Shown piece by piece: positions 22,885 to 32,620 of a stretch of DNA of 64,000 bases. Source of the DNA: Centropus unirufus (lineage: Eukaryota > Chordata > Aves > Cuculiformes > Centropidae); contig VYZI01000105.1 in NCBI GenBank assembly GCA_013397695.1, positions 1,802,104-1,866,103 of the forward strand, given 5' to 3'. The notes under the pieces were generated by a model, which saw nothing but the letters and a program-made list of their open reading frames with translations, ran no database searches and had not been told where the DNA came from. The position numbers and the translations under genes were made by a program. Every line of letters begins with the position of its first letter. Position 1 is the stretch's first letter.

Positions 22885-24884
22885 CTCACTGGAGGCTCTT
22901 TGCTCCATCTCTGAAGAGCAAGGAAATGGGGTCAGTGAAAATCAGGACATAATGACTGCTCAACACCTGCATTGGGTGAGATAAACCATGCCCTGCGCTC
23001 TGTTGACTTGCTGTCTGGAGATTATTATAGGGAGCTCAGTGTGATGGGCTGAGTTCTGAAGTAAGGTGATAGAAACCCAGCCTTGGGTCGGTTTGACTGC
23101 TTTTGCGACTGCTTATTTGCTTCCTTTTTGGAGACATTGCATGAACTAGTTACATCACGGATTCGTGGAGGAATGCTTCAAAAGCACACACTTTCTAGCA
23201 AAACATCTAAACAAAACACCTCTCTATGACCAACATATTTCTTTAACCATGTCTTTCAGAAATTCGTTATTGTTTTGTCCTGTAACTAAAGATAAAGAGA
23301 AAAAATTCAGCCCCTTTCTCTCTTAAATCTTCTTAGTCTCTGACTCACCACAACAGAGAAGTTTTAGCGTCAGAGTCCATCCCCTCAGAAATGTAGCGCA
23401 GTTGCAGATGTGGGCCGCCTTTGGAAGTGAGTCAGGTGGAAGTAGGTGGAATGCGATTATTAAAATATAATAAGAGAGACACTCTCAATTAGCAGATAGC
23501 CCACTCTACAATCAGCTGTGACGGGAACAGAGAAACAGGAAACGGTGTCAGAGAGATGATGTAGCAGGACTGGTTATTACTACCAGCACACCTCAACAGT
23601 TAATTAAACCCACAGTTCCCCTTACGTGGTATTGTCATATGAATGACATGGGAAGAGAACATTATGAGGGCAAGCTAGCTTCACAATGGGAACAACTTCA
23701 GCTGTCAGAAAATCTTCTGCAGTGACAGAGGTCCAGAAAATATGTAGGTGAAGATTGAAGATCCTGCCAGCTCCTCCAGCCAGCTCTGGTTTTGCTGTAA
23801 ATGATGTACAGATGTCTGGTGTCATAACGACCTCCTAATTAGGCTTTTTGTATATCATTCTTCTCCAGGCAGTCTGAGCAGTGTTATGTCCCTTTACATC
23901 CCCAGAGAATTACAGAGGGACTTCTCTTAAACTTTGCTAACTGTATATTGTAGAGTAATTAATGTACCTGAGAAACAAAACAAAAATCAATGTGGAAAAT
24001 AAAAAAAAATGCCCTCCATTACCATTGCTGCTTGCCAAGGGCGGGGGATGGGGAAAAAGTTGAATAGCACAACAGGGAGATGTAAACTTTTTCTTTTGAC
24101 TCAGAATAAAGTTATTTTATTGTTTTCAAGTTACTTAAAGTATCAAAACAACACCCATTTATTTTATATGTAGGTCAATTTTTCAAATTAAAAAATACCA
24201 TTCTGAAATTAAGGGTGAAAAGGTTTAACTTAGAAAAATGTCAAAACAAAGGGGCTTGGCATTTTCAAAATTAAATATTTCATTTAGAAAATGTTAAGGG
24301 GAAATACACTGACATTTAAATTTTTTTCCCACATTACTGTTTGCAATGTTTGGTTAAAAAGCCTGCTAAAATCAACGTAATTCTGTAAGGACTTTCAAAC
24401 CTCTAAAATTTATTTTTATTTATAACTATTATATCTGAAATGGAAAAAAAAAAGAATCGTCCTTGTTCACTCTGGATTAATTTATAACCATTTTTATGAC
24501 TGTCTACCAAAGACTGATGTACTGGTATTCCGCTAAAGCTTGACTTCCAGCTGGCTGCCCAGCCCAGAAGTTATGTGGACTGTATTGAAAAGTATCTAGA
24601 TCAGTCCCACTTTCTCAACCATAATCATCTGTTATCTTCTGATGTACATGCCTTAAAACACATCAGTTCTATAGAAAATATCACCTGAACTAGTAGGAGG
24701 TTGTGTATGAAATTTTGTCCTCTCATTACACATGGTGACTGTTCCCTAAGACCAAAATAACTAATCAAATTCCCATTCACAAAAGATCAGATATTTGTCA
24801 GTTGGTTCTCTGACTACACTTTCTTTGAGATTACAGAGTAAGACTCCCTGGCAGGTAAGTAGAGTCTACAGTAAAGAATGAGAC
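22885..24884. other. Unique AT-rich DNA, no gene seen
   Basis: Contains an A9 run at about 24001-24009 and a short G-rich patch near 24038-24053. The region 24080-24480 is strongly AT-rich. The largest frame (23622-23825 -) is 67 codons and unrecognised. Confidence 0.6.
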
Positions 24885-25030
24885 CACTGAGTGTGTGGCA
24901 AATGGACTGCTAGGAAAGAGTCAGCATGGATTCATAGAGGAAAATCCACTGCAGCCCAGAGAGGGTAATAGTCCACTGGAAATCCAATGGCAATACTATG
25001 TTTGAACTTCCAAAAAGCTTCCACGCGAAG
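24885..25030 (+). mobile_element. Old CR1-like fragment, reverse-transcriptase region
   Basis: Two pieces of LINE reverse transcriptase are visible on +. 'agtcagcatggattcat' near 24919 encodes S-Q-H-G-F, as at the start of the RT motif that precedes the first catalytic aspartate in CR1-like proteins. 'ttg aac ttc caa aaa gct' at 25002-25019 encodes L-N-F-Q-K-A, corresponding to the family's L-D-F-x-K-A with the catalytic D changed to N. The sequence between them is degraded and shortened. It is more diverged than the tails nearby. Confidence 0.6.
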
Positions 25031-25124
25031 AGATATTAGAAGCATAATATGCCACAGAATGGGAGATTAGATTCTTTCATAGACTGACGTGTTTAAAAGG
25101 AAAAGTACAACTGAATAGTCACTT

Positions 25125-25396
25125 TGCAGGATATAGGAGTAACAGTTTAAAAATAAGCGAGTGTAGATTTAAACTGGATGCAAGGAAGAAATTTTTTATC
25201 CCGGCAGTGGTAAAACACTGGAACAGATTGCCCAGAGAGGTAGTGGAGGCCCATCTCTGTGAATATTCAAGGCCATGTTGAATGGGGCTTGGAACAACCT
25301 GTTCTAGTTGAAAGTATCCATGCTCACTACAGCAGGGTTGGACTTGATGACCTATAAAGGTCCATTCTATCCCAAAGTGTTCTGTAATTCTATATA
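25125..25396 (+). mobile_element. CR1 3'-end fragment (type III)
   Basis: 'gtgtagatttaaactggatg', 'gcaaggaagaaattt', 'ggtaaaacactggaacagat', 'tgcccagagaggtagtgg', 'ttcaaggccatgttgaatg', 'tgttctagttgaaagtatcc', 'tgctcactacagcagggttg' and 'gacttgatgacctataaagg', ending 'tgttctgtaattctatat'. The - frame 25119-25592 is antisense over this repeat and is not coding. Confidence 0.9.
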
Positions 25397-25649
25397 GAAG
25401 AGAAGAGTGAAATACCATTGGGATGAGCTCTACAAGGACCTCACAGGACTGCATGAGTGAGCCAAAAGGTGATGGATGCACATCAGTACAAATAAACACA
25501 AATGTGCAAATAAAGTACAGTACAAATAAACAAAAAATACAAATACCTAGGGAAAAGCAAGATAAAGCAAACTCGGATGTTACTGTACTCAAAACTGTCA
25601 GTTAAAACTCAGTAAAGGTATCCTGGGATCCCCACTGTGAGGTCTCTTA
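25397..25649. other. Spacer with a 34-bp tandem duplication
   Basis: 'cagtacaaataaaca' starts at 25484 and again at 25518, so a 34-bp unit (25484-25517) is followed by a second, partly diverged copy to about 25545. A-rich and non-coding. Confidence 0.7.
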
Positions 25650-25861
25650 AATCAGTGACTTTCTGTGCTATGACATCCAGAGAAGCCAACAAAATACTGG
25701 TCATCACCAAGAATATTTTTGAACATGAGACCAAGAGAGTAATATCATTATTACACAGCATTTTTATGTTCTCACATATTGAGTATTTTGTGCAGTTCTG
25801 GTCCCTGCCTCTCAAGAAAAACCTAATAGAGGTTAGAGAAGGTCTAGATAAAAGCAAATAA
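25637..25861 (+). pseudogene. Old CR1-like ORF2 remnant (frame of 74 codons)
   Basis: Sense-direction frame inside the older CR1-like fragment. Residues about 48-64 read 'HIEYFVQFWSLPLKKN', matching the family's conserved block around H-L-E-Y-C-V-Q-F-W (from memory), with later residues 'VREGLDKSK' in the expected order. It lies downstream of the catalytic core and is incomplete at both ends. Confidence 0.65.
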
Positions 25862-26100
25862 GTTAGTGAAGAGGGTGGAGTAGCTGCCTTTAGAGGAGAG
25901 AATAAAATGACTGAGGGACTTCAGTTTGGAAAGAAGGCGGCTGGGGACATGGAAGCTAAGGCTGAAGTCTGCAAAAGCTTGAAGATGGCTGATAAACCAG
26001 ATGGGGAGCTGCTTTTCAACAAAATTATTAGATCAGAAAATAGACCAAACTGCTTTTTAATCCATTAGGCAGAATGTGGAACTGACCACTACAAGGCAGC
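25650..26100 (+). mobile_element. Old, diverged CR1-like (L3-like?) fragment
   Basis: Beyond the short frame, '+' shows 'cagttctggtccctgcctct', 'gttagagaaggtctagataa', 'ggtggagtagctgccttta', 'gggacttcagtttggaaag' and 'gaatgtggaactgacc'. These are the order of blocks in the older amniote CR1/L3-type elements as I remember them. Divergence is clearly higher than for the type I to III tails, and no 3' octamer is visible, so the right edge is uncertain. Confidence 0.62.
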
Positions 26101-28236
26101 AGAGTCAGACAAGAAAATTCAAGGGCAATAATGAATGCTCGAAATAAACAGGAAAAGGAGCTGGCAGAGATGTCTCCTCTACTTTCTCTAACACTACAGC
26201 TATGGATGCAAGGAATAGACTGAAGAAAGTGAACAGGATGTTTAACCCCTTAACATGGTACCTTCCATTAATTCCATTAATGTTAATGTCCATTAATTAA
26301 TGGAACATTAATTCCAAATTCTATTGCTGGAAAGGGAATCCCCTGCTGGAAGAACCAGGTCTGTCCCAATAAGTAGTTTCTTACATCCTTATGTAAGTAC
26401 GGGGCAACAACATCACATACAGATTGATTCTTTAATTGCTAACAGGACTGTTCTGCTGAGGTTTGATGTCAAGGCTTCCATTTTTATAATGCAAATATAA
26501 TTTATTTTGAAAAGATGATTTTGTCTGAGCACTGGAGTGACCCAATTGCAACAATGGAAATGTTATAAACACATGAGTAACAAGTGTATTCAATTGTTCT
26601 CCATGGTTCTAAGAATGCAATTTGACTCAGAAACAGCTGGCAAAATATGTATTAAGCCATCTATTAGTCATTATTACTTCTAGGTAATTTTTTTTATAAA
26701 TATCAGAATGAATGACCAAGAATTCAGGGACTCTGCATTGATTTGGTACTTTGAGTGCTTAAATTTTGGGAAAAAAAAATTGATTCAATAACCCATTTGA
26801 AAAGTTAATGGGTATTTTTTGAGTAGGATTCTCTTTCATGGAAGCATTCTGCAAAATTTCAGCGTCTCAGTCTTGACTTTACCATTTTGGCACTTGAATT
26901 TAGCAGAAAAGTTCCTTACAGTTAATCCCACTTATATAATTTTCATTTTGCTTATAAAATGCACACATGGAAGGTTAAGAAAATCCAAGTGAGCTTTCCA
27001 TCTGGGCTAATGAAATCCACACAAACCCACTGTGTGGCACTTTTCTCGCCAGCTCTGTAAAGATTTTCCAGTTAACCAAGTGATTCTGTGTGTTTCCAAG
27101 CGATGATGACACATTTTCTCTCATAGCCAAGTATTCTGCTCAACTTTGACCACTACCATATGAGTTCAGACCTCAGAAATACCTAGCACAGTTTCATCCT
27201 TGGCTGTCCATGGTCTGGATTTCAGTTAGGATCCAGCTAACATAGATCTTAGGCTGGGACCTCTGACTGACTTTATCATTGCATGTGACTGCCAGCTCTC
27301 ATTCACAAATGTAGTGGGTTCAATTCAAATCTTCTCAGTTTAATCAGAAATAGAATTAAACTAAAATAAATGAGGTCAGATTTCACTCTCAATAAGGGCA
27401 TGTCCACTTGCTTCTTCAATATGTGTTAAAACTTCCAAGTGAATTAAGTTACTAATGGTGCCTCCTATGCAAGTTCTTGAACATAATTATATCTTGCTGA
27501 AGCTTGTACAGATTCCTTATGGTGATTTCATCAACAGCAGGCATGGGATTTTTCTTTCTTCATTTGGATAAAGTCTTTTTTCTCTCTGTGTCTCACTCTA
27601 TCTAACTCATGTCCTGAGACAGACATGCTTCCAGATGGCACAGACTCGCCTGGGTCATGTGTCCAATTATGACAGTGACAGCAACACTTCCAATACCTCC
27701 ATGTTGACAGGAGCAGGCATTTGGCACAGATTCACACTGGGAGAAGTGACATATCACAACTCTCCTCAGCCCTGGATGTTATGAACAGAGATAGATGCAA
27801 AGACCGTATATTCTTCTGATCTGCCTGGGGATGACTGTGCCATCTGTGTTTGTTAGCAGGAAAATAACTTGACGTGGGGGCCAGTGTTCAGGTGGAAGAA
27901 GAGACTTTAACAGCATGCAACTTTTTGCCCTGAACTCCTGGTGAAGTTGCTAGTTTCTGGGAGAGTTTGATGAAGTAGCTAAAAGGCAATTACAGGGTGG
28001 TGACCAAATAAAGAGGTACATTAGCATTTTTACTATACTGTGGCTGGGGAGGCACATGAAATCTATGTGTCAGTTTGGATGGAGAACCATCAATTGTACA
28101 ACCTGCTAATGCTGCAAACTTTGCACAGCCCAGATGGTGCCAAGGATCCTGAAGCATCTCTTCAAAGACTATAAATTGGCATAATTGAGGTCAGTGCTTC
28201 ACTCCCACCAGGGATTCTGCTTACCAGCTTGCACCC
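26101..28236. other. Unique DNA; palindromic segment at 26267-26312
   Basis: Holds a palindromic cluster, listed separately. An imperfect hairpin lies at about 26788-26818 ('aataacccatt' against 'aatgggtatt'), followed by T. At about 26930-27110 is a stretch with TAAT and A-rich words that could be conserved. Nothing else is defensible. Confidence 0.5.
26267..26312. repeat. Inverted repeat centred on TTAATTAA
   Basis: A perfect 16-bp palindrome ('tccattaattaatgga', 26289-26304) is flanked on the left by 'attaatgt' (with a 5-bp duplication 'taatg') and on the right by 'acattaat'. The outer arms are also complementary. The word 'ccattaatt' recurs just upstream (about 26267). It could extrude as a cruciform or be a slippage product; it also offers several TAATTA homeodomain-type cores. 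Confidence 0.85.
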
Positions 28237-28809
28237 ATGCTCCCTAAAGAGATGGGAAAGCTAGACATGGTGCTACTCATCTTCCACAACAACCCCAGGG
28301 ACTTCCTGAGGCAGGTGAGAACTGAAAGTAAAGGTCAAGCAGAAGTGCACTGGAAAACATATGGCAGTTCTTCAAAGCCGGCATTTTGTTCTTCAGCTCC
28401 TCCTGTAATGGCAACTCTTGGAATACAGAGTGTACTGGCTCACCATCAAGATTTCTTACCTAAGTATTTTGCTGTTCTCACATTAAAAGCATCTCCAGGG
28501 ATTACGTTTCAACAGAATCCTCCTCAAGTTATGCTGCAGGGCAAGTCCACCTTAGCTTGCTGTTGCCTGTACCAAGACACCCTGAGTGAATCTCCTTCCC
28601 TAAAGAATGCAAGGCATAGAGCAGAGGGAAGGATGTGCTCACCTCTTGTTTCAGGCACAGGGGCAGGCTGTGGTCAAAATGCACATTCTGAGCTGGGGCT
28701 GCGGTACATGCTTAGACAGAAGAAACATTCTCAGAAAAAAAAAAAAAAAAAAAGGTGCATTCTTTCCCTGAAAGATGTCTGGTTTAAGCTGTGTCCTGTT
28801 GGTTATTGA
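28237..28809 (+). other. Longest non-repeat open frame (190 codons), status unknown
   Basis: ATG at 28237 to a stop near 28807. No domain, signal peptide or membrane segment is recognised. Residues about 165-173 are a lysine run encoded by the 20-A tract at 28735-28754, typical of a frame crossing simple sequence. No splice signal, promoter or polyadenylation context is clear. Codon use looks random. I judge it probably non-coding; a retrocopy or unusual exon is possible but unsupported. Confidence 0.3.
28735..28754. repeat. A20 mononucleotide run
   Basis: Twenty A in a row. There is no AATAAA 10-35 bp upstream and no recognisable gene-derived sequence before it, so I do not read it as the tail of a processed pseudogene. 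Confidence 0.9.
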
Positions 28810-30136
28810 GTAACCAAGCATGGATTTTACTCTGCCCTGCAATTACACCAGCCAATGTGACATAAATCCCTGCATCAGCTGACGCTGTCCTGACACAGCA
28901 GTTTGACAAACCTTCTATTCTTCCCTGTTAAAGGACTACCTCAATCTCTCCTCTTAGCCCTTTGGGTAGAGCTGTGTCTGTAGAGACATTATTATTTCTA
29001 TTTGATGATAAAATAATAAAAACTTGCTTTAAAAGAGGATGCTCAGGATGGCCACAAATAAGTTAGTTATTAAGTCTACATGGATGAACATACATAAAGA
29101 AACATAAGAAAATGAAGTCAGGGCAACTAATACATGTCCCCATGCTTCAATGTATTACTATATATTGCAGATTAAATATTCTTTCGGTTCAGAAAGGCTG
29201 AAACACTTCACTTTGACACTTCCAACAAGTTTGAACTTTCTAGACTTTTTTTATTTAAAATTAAACTGGTCCTTTAAATGTCACTGTGAAGAAAAAGGTG
29301 GTGAGGTTAAGCAGGAGGGTTAAAAAGTGGTGATGTGAAAGCTAGTGATAATTTGGGAATAAAATGTAGCATATTAAGATGACACAATCTTTTTTTCCAT
29401 CATTTGGCCAAGTCTGCTGTGTTTGATTTTGATTTGCTTTCACCTGTACCCCCTGCTTCCAGCTTCCTCTCAACCACACTCAACGTTTTTTCATTTTGGT
29501 CCCCTGCACTTTCTTTCACTTTTATTTTCTTATTCTTTTCTGCTCCTTTACACTGCAGTTTTTCTTTGCTTTTACCCACTCCTCTTAATTCCTTGTCTCT
29601 CCAACCCTTTCCCAGTCCATGCAACCTTTCATTCACAAACTGCTCCTAATAACGTTGACTGAGATGGGGCCATTTGCCAACAGAGGGAAAAATACGCCTG
29701 CAATTTTCAGATGCTAGAGGAGCGACACCAACCCATAGCCTCAGATGGAAACACAAGACAGTTGAGCATTAGCTTGACATGGAGAGATGACATGGACAAT
29801 AAGAAGGCATCTTCTCATGAAGAGGTGTGAACAGGCATCTTCTGTGGGACTTTCCCATACAAATGGCAAAACAATATGTTCCCCTGTTTAGCGCACCCTG
29901 CTGGAAACTTGTTCCTCTTCCATCTCCTGGCTCAACCACTGGTATAAATATTTTTCATCCTGTTTTAGACCAATGAACCAGTGCTGATATTTTTCCATGC
30001 AGTTATTACAGCACAGAAGGATGCAAGCTGTGAGATTCACCTGACAGCATTTTTTAGGTGGCCATGTGAAAGCCAGTATCATTACTCCAGTTAATGACTG
30101 GGTACACTGAGAGGAAGTGTTTTTTTCCAGAGTATC
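28810..30136. other. Unique DNA with a pyrimidine-rich tract
   Basis: About 29425-29610 is C/T-rich on + ('ctttctttcacttttatttt' and neighbouring runs), which opens long frames in several phases (29400-29662) with no real content. Such tracts often form the polypyrimidine part of splice acceptors ('cctttcccag' at about 29605-29614), but no exon is recognisable after it. Confidence 0.5.
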
Positions 30137-30778
30137 AAAGAACCATAGGACAGTTTGCTTTGAAAAGACCATTGAGATGATCAAGTCCAACTGTACCTGT
30201 CGACTTTTGACCATACCAGCACCCCATCTACCTGTCTTTTATATACTTCCAGAGAATATAACCCAATCACTTCCCTTTTAACAAATATATTCTTCCTACT
30301 ATATAATATAAACCTTTCCTGGAACAAGTTGGGACCTGTTCCTCTCATCCCATCACTTATTACTTGGAAGAACAGGCTAACATCCACCCGGCTACAAACT
30401 GTTTTCACATAGTTGAATACAGTGATATGGTCTCCCCTTTGCCTTCTCTTTTCCAGACTAAACAGCTCCAGTTCCCTCAGCTGTTCCTCATAAAATTTGT
30501 TCTCCAGACCCTTCTGCAGCTTTGTTGCCTTTCTCTGGACATACTCCAGCCCCTCAATGTCTGTCTTGTAGTGAGGGGCCCAATGATGAACACAGGATTC
30601 AAGGTGTGCAGGCTCACCAATGGTGAGTACGGAAGAAGGATCACTTCCTTGGTCCTCCTGACCATATTTTTTCTGATACAAGCCAGGATGTTGTTGACCT
30701 TCTTGGCCACTTGGGCACACTGCTGGCTCACATTCAACTGGCTGTTGACCAGCACTCACAGGTCCTTTTCTGCCAGGT
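30137..30778 (-). mobile_element. CR1 fragment (type II), ~640 bp
   Basis: Reading +: 'atcaaagaaccataggacag' stands where octamers should be. Then come 'gaaaagaccattgagatgat', 'atacttccagagaatat', 'cctctcatcccatcac', 'gatatggtctccccttt', 'actaaacagctccagttcc', 'ttgtagtgaggggcccaa', 'gatacaagccaggatgttg' and 'tgctggctcacattcaac'. It stops at about 30778 ('tctgccaggtgg'). Confidence 0.92.
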
Positions 30779-30861
30779 GGACATATCTGATCAGCAGGTG
30801 TGTATCTCCGAACAGCAATAGCAAATTTAGGAGAAAGATTCAGTTCTCCTGATACATCCAT
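30181..30861 (-). pseudogene. CR1 ORF2 C-terminal remnant, longest open frame of the window (226 codons)
   Basis: Sense to the type II CR1. The first ~25 codons lie outside the repeat. Inside it the register switches: residues about 26-80 are out of frame with ORF2, and the true ORF2 residues start near 'ESCVHHWAPHYKTDIEGLEY' (about residue 90). They continue through 'RATKLQKGLENKFYEEQLRE', 'LFSLEKRRQRGDHITVFNY' and a degraded tail. A second - frame (30477-30755) holds the upstream ORF2 part ('MLVNSQLNVSQQCAQVAKKV'), so at least one frameshift separates the two. The length is due to a chance loss of stops, not to function. Confidence 0.8.
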
Positions 30862-32109
30862 TAAAAAACATCACAAATAGATCACGTTCCACCTGCTAGG
30901 AACGGCATAGCTACCTGAGCAGCACAATTCCATGAAAGAAGAATATTGACACTGATACTAGCAGAGACCAGAGAAATGTACACTATTCCTGAGCATGTAA
31001 TATGATACTGTAGTCCCAAAATCTGTTTGTGTGTTTGTGTAAAACATGTACTTGCCTATGAGTAAATCTGTTAGTGAAACTTGATATTTCCAGAGGTGTT
31101 TTCTGATGTTGTCTCAACTTTTCGACCCATTAAAGAACTAGGAGGTATTTTTTTCACCCTGTAGTTCTGTCTTCAGTTTCCCATGGCCAAACTGAATGAA
31201 GCTCAGCTTTATTTGTATTCTTAACTTTTACAGAGAATTAAACATCAGCACACCTTTTTTTTTTTGCCAGCTCCTTAGCCAGAAAATTAATGAAATTAAA
31301 GTTATTCTGGAAACATCCTGAGTTCTGTGGATTAAAAGCAAAAACAAATCAATTATTTTCTTAGCAGTATGCAAGGATTTCAGATAAGTATTTTTGCAGC
31401 TGTAGCATAATGCTTGTGATGGCCCATGATGTTTTTGATGAGAATCTAAGAATTCTGCATGATTGAAAGCACCATCCAGCCCACAGAGAGAAGTGTTAGA
31501 GATTTTGGGGTGTTAAAGAGAATGAGAAAGAACTGAACTGGGGTTTTTTTTTTGCTTTATAATTTCTTTTAACAGCAAGCTCTTTGCGGGTTGTTGAGGA
31601 AGTTAATGTCCTAGAAAGCTCTTCAATGATACACTACCATTTTATGGTCATGGCCATGTCCAGCACCCACATGGTAATATAAGGGAGGATGATAAAAATC
31701 AGTCTTGTGTTTCTCTTTATGGAGAAGAGCCCACGTTTTTCTTGTGCAGCTATTTGAATGGCAGGCTGCAGATGGAAACTACAGCAAGCGCCAATCCCTT
31801 CTCACTGTGTTGCATTTGCAAGCTCTGCAAGCCGCACTGGGTAAATACCAGTCCCAGTAATTTCATCCTACTGCAGATTACTTACCAAATTACATTTTGT
31901 GGGTTAACATTGAATTAGCATGGAAATCACACATTGCAATCAAAGTCCTTGTGCACAAAGATATTGTACAAAACTTCCCCACTGTTGCTGCCATGTGATT
32001 TGGTAACAACCTCGGAAAAGTTTTCTAGCTTCTTGTCACACAATCCTCTGAAGAGCAAATCTGGATGATGTAAGGAGTTTGCAAGTTTAGAATAAAACCT
32101 AATCTAGAA
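30779..32109. other. Unique DNA, no gene seen
   Basis: Simple runs only: T11 at 31255-31265, a G4T10 stretch near 31541-31554, and a short GT-rich bit at about 31024-31040. No frame or repeat family recognised. Confidence 0.6.
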
Positions 32110-32620
32110 AGATCAATCCTGTGTTCAGTTTGTGGCCCTACAGTACAAGAAGGACACCGAGGGGCTGAAGCATGTCCACAGAAGGGCAACAAAGCTGGTG
32201 AAGGGCCTTGAGCAGAAGTTCTATGAGGAGTAGTTGAGAGAATTGGAGGTGTTCAATCTGGAGAAGAGAAAGCTGAAAGTAGACTTTGTCATGCTCTACA
32301 GGTCCCTGAGAGGAAGTTGTAGTCAGGCAGGTGCTGATCTCTTCTCCCAAATAACAAGTGACTGAACAAGACAGAGTGGCCTGAAGATGAACCAAGGGAG
32401 TTTTAGACTCGGTAGTGGAAAAAGTTTCTTCACCAAAAGGATTATAAAGCATTGGAAGAGGCTGCTCAAGGAAGTGGTAAAGGCACCGTTCCAGGAGGGG
32501 TTCAAAAAACATGTTAAAGTTGCATTTCGGGACATGATTTAGTAGGCATGGTGGTTTAGGTCTGACAGTCAAACTTATAGATCTTAGAGCTCTTTTCCAA
32601 CCTTAACTTTTCTATGATTC
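32110..32620 (+). mobile_element. CR1 3'-end fragment (type II), ~510 bp
   Basis: 'agtttgtggccctacagtac', 'aagaaggacaccgagg', 'gaagggcaacaaagctggtg', 'tatgaggagtagttgagag', 'caatctggagaagagaaagc', 'gtgctgatctcttctccc', 'gactcggtagtggaaa', 'cattggaagaggctgctcaa', 'gggacatgatttagtaggc' and 'ttccaaccttaacttttcta'. An in-frame TAG at about 32231 replaces a codon in the 'Y-E-E-x-L-R-E' block. Antisense frames at 32138-32572 are not genes. Confidence 0.93.

Noticed and set aside
26788..26825. Hairpin followed by T residues as an intrinsic terminator
   Set aside because: The window is vertebrate nuclear DNA, where such terminators are not used, and no transcription unit precedes it.
28735..28754. 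A20 run as the tail of a processed pseudogene
   Set aside because: No polyadenylation signal just upstream and no gene-like sequence before it. The same applies to the 17-A run at 21433-21449.
29425..29614. Polypyrimidine tract plus AG as a real splice acceptor
   Set aside because: C/T-rich tracts are common in such DNA and no exon-like sequence follows. The same holds for 21404-21420.
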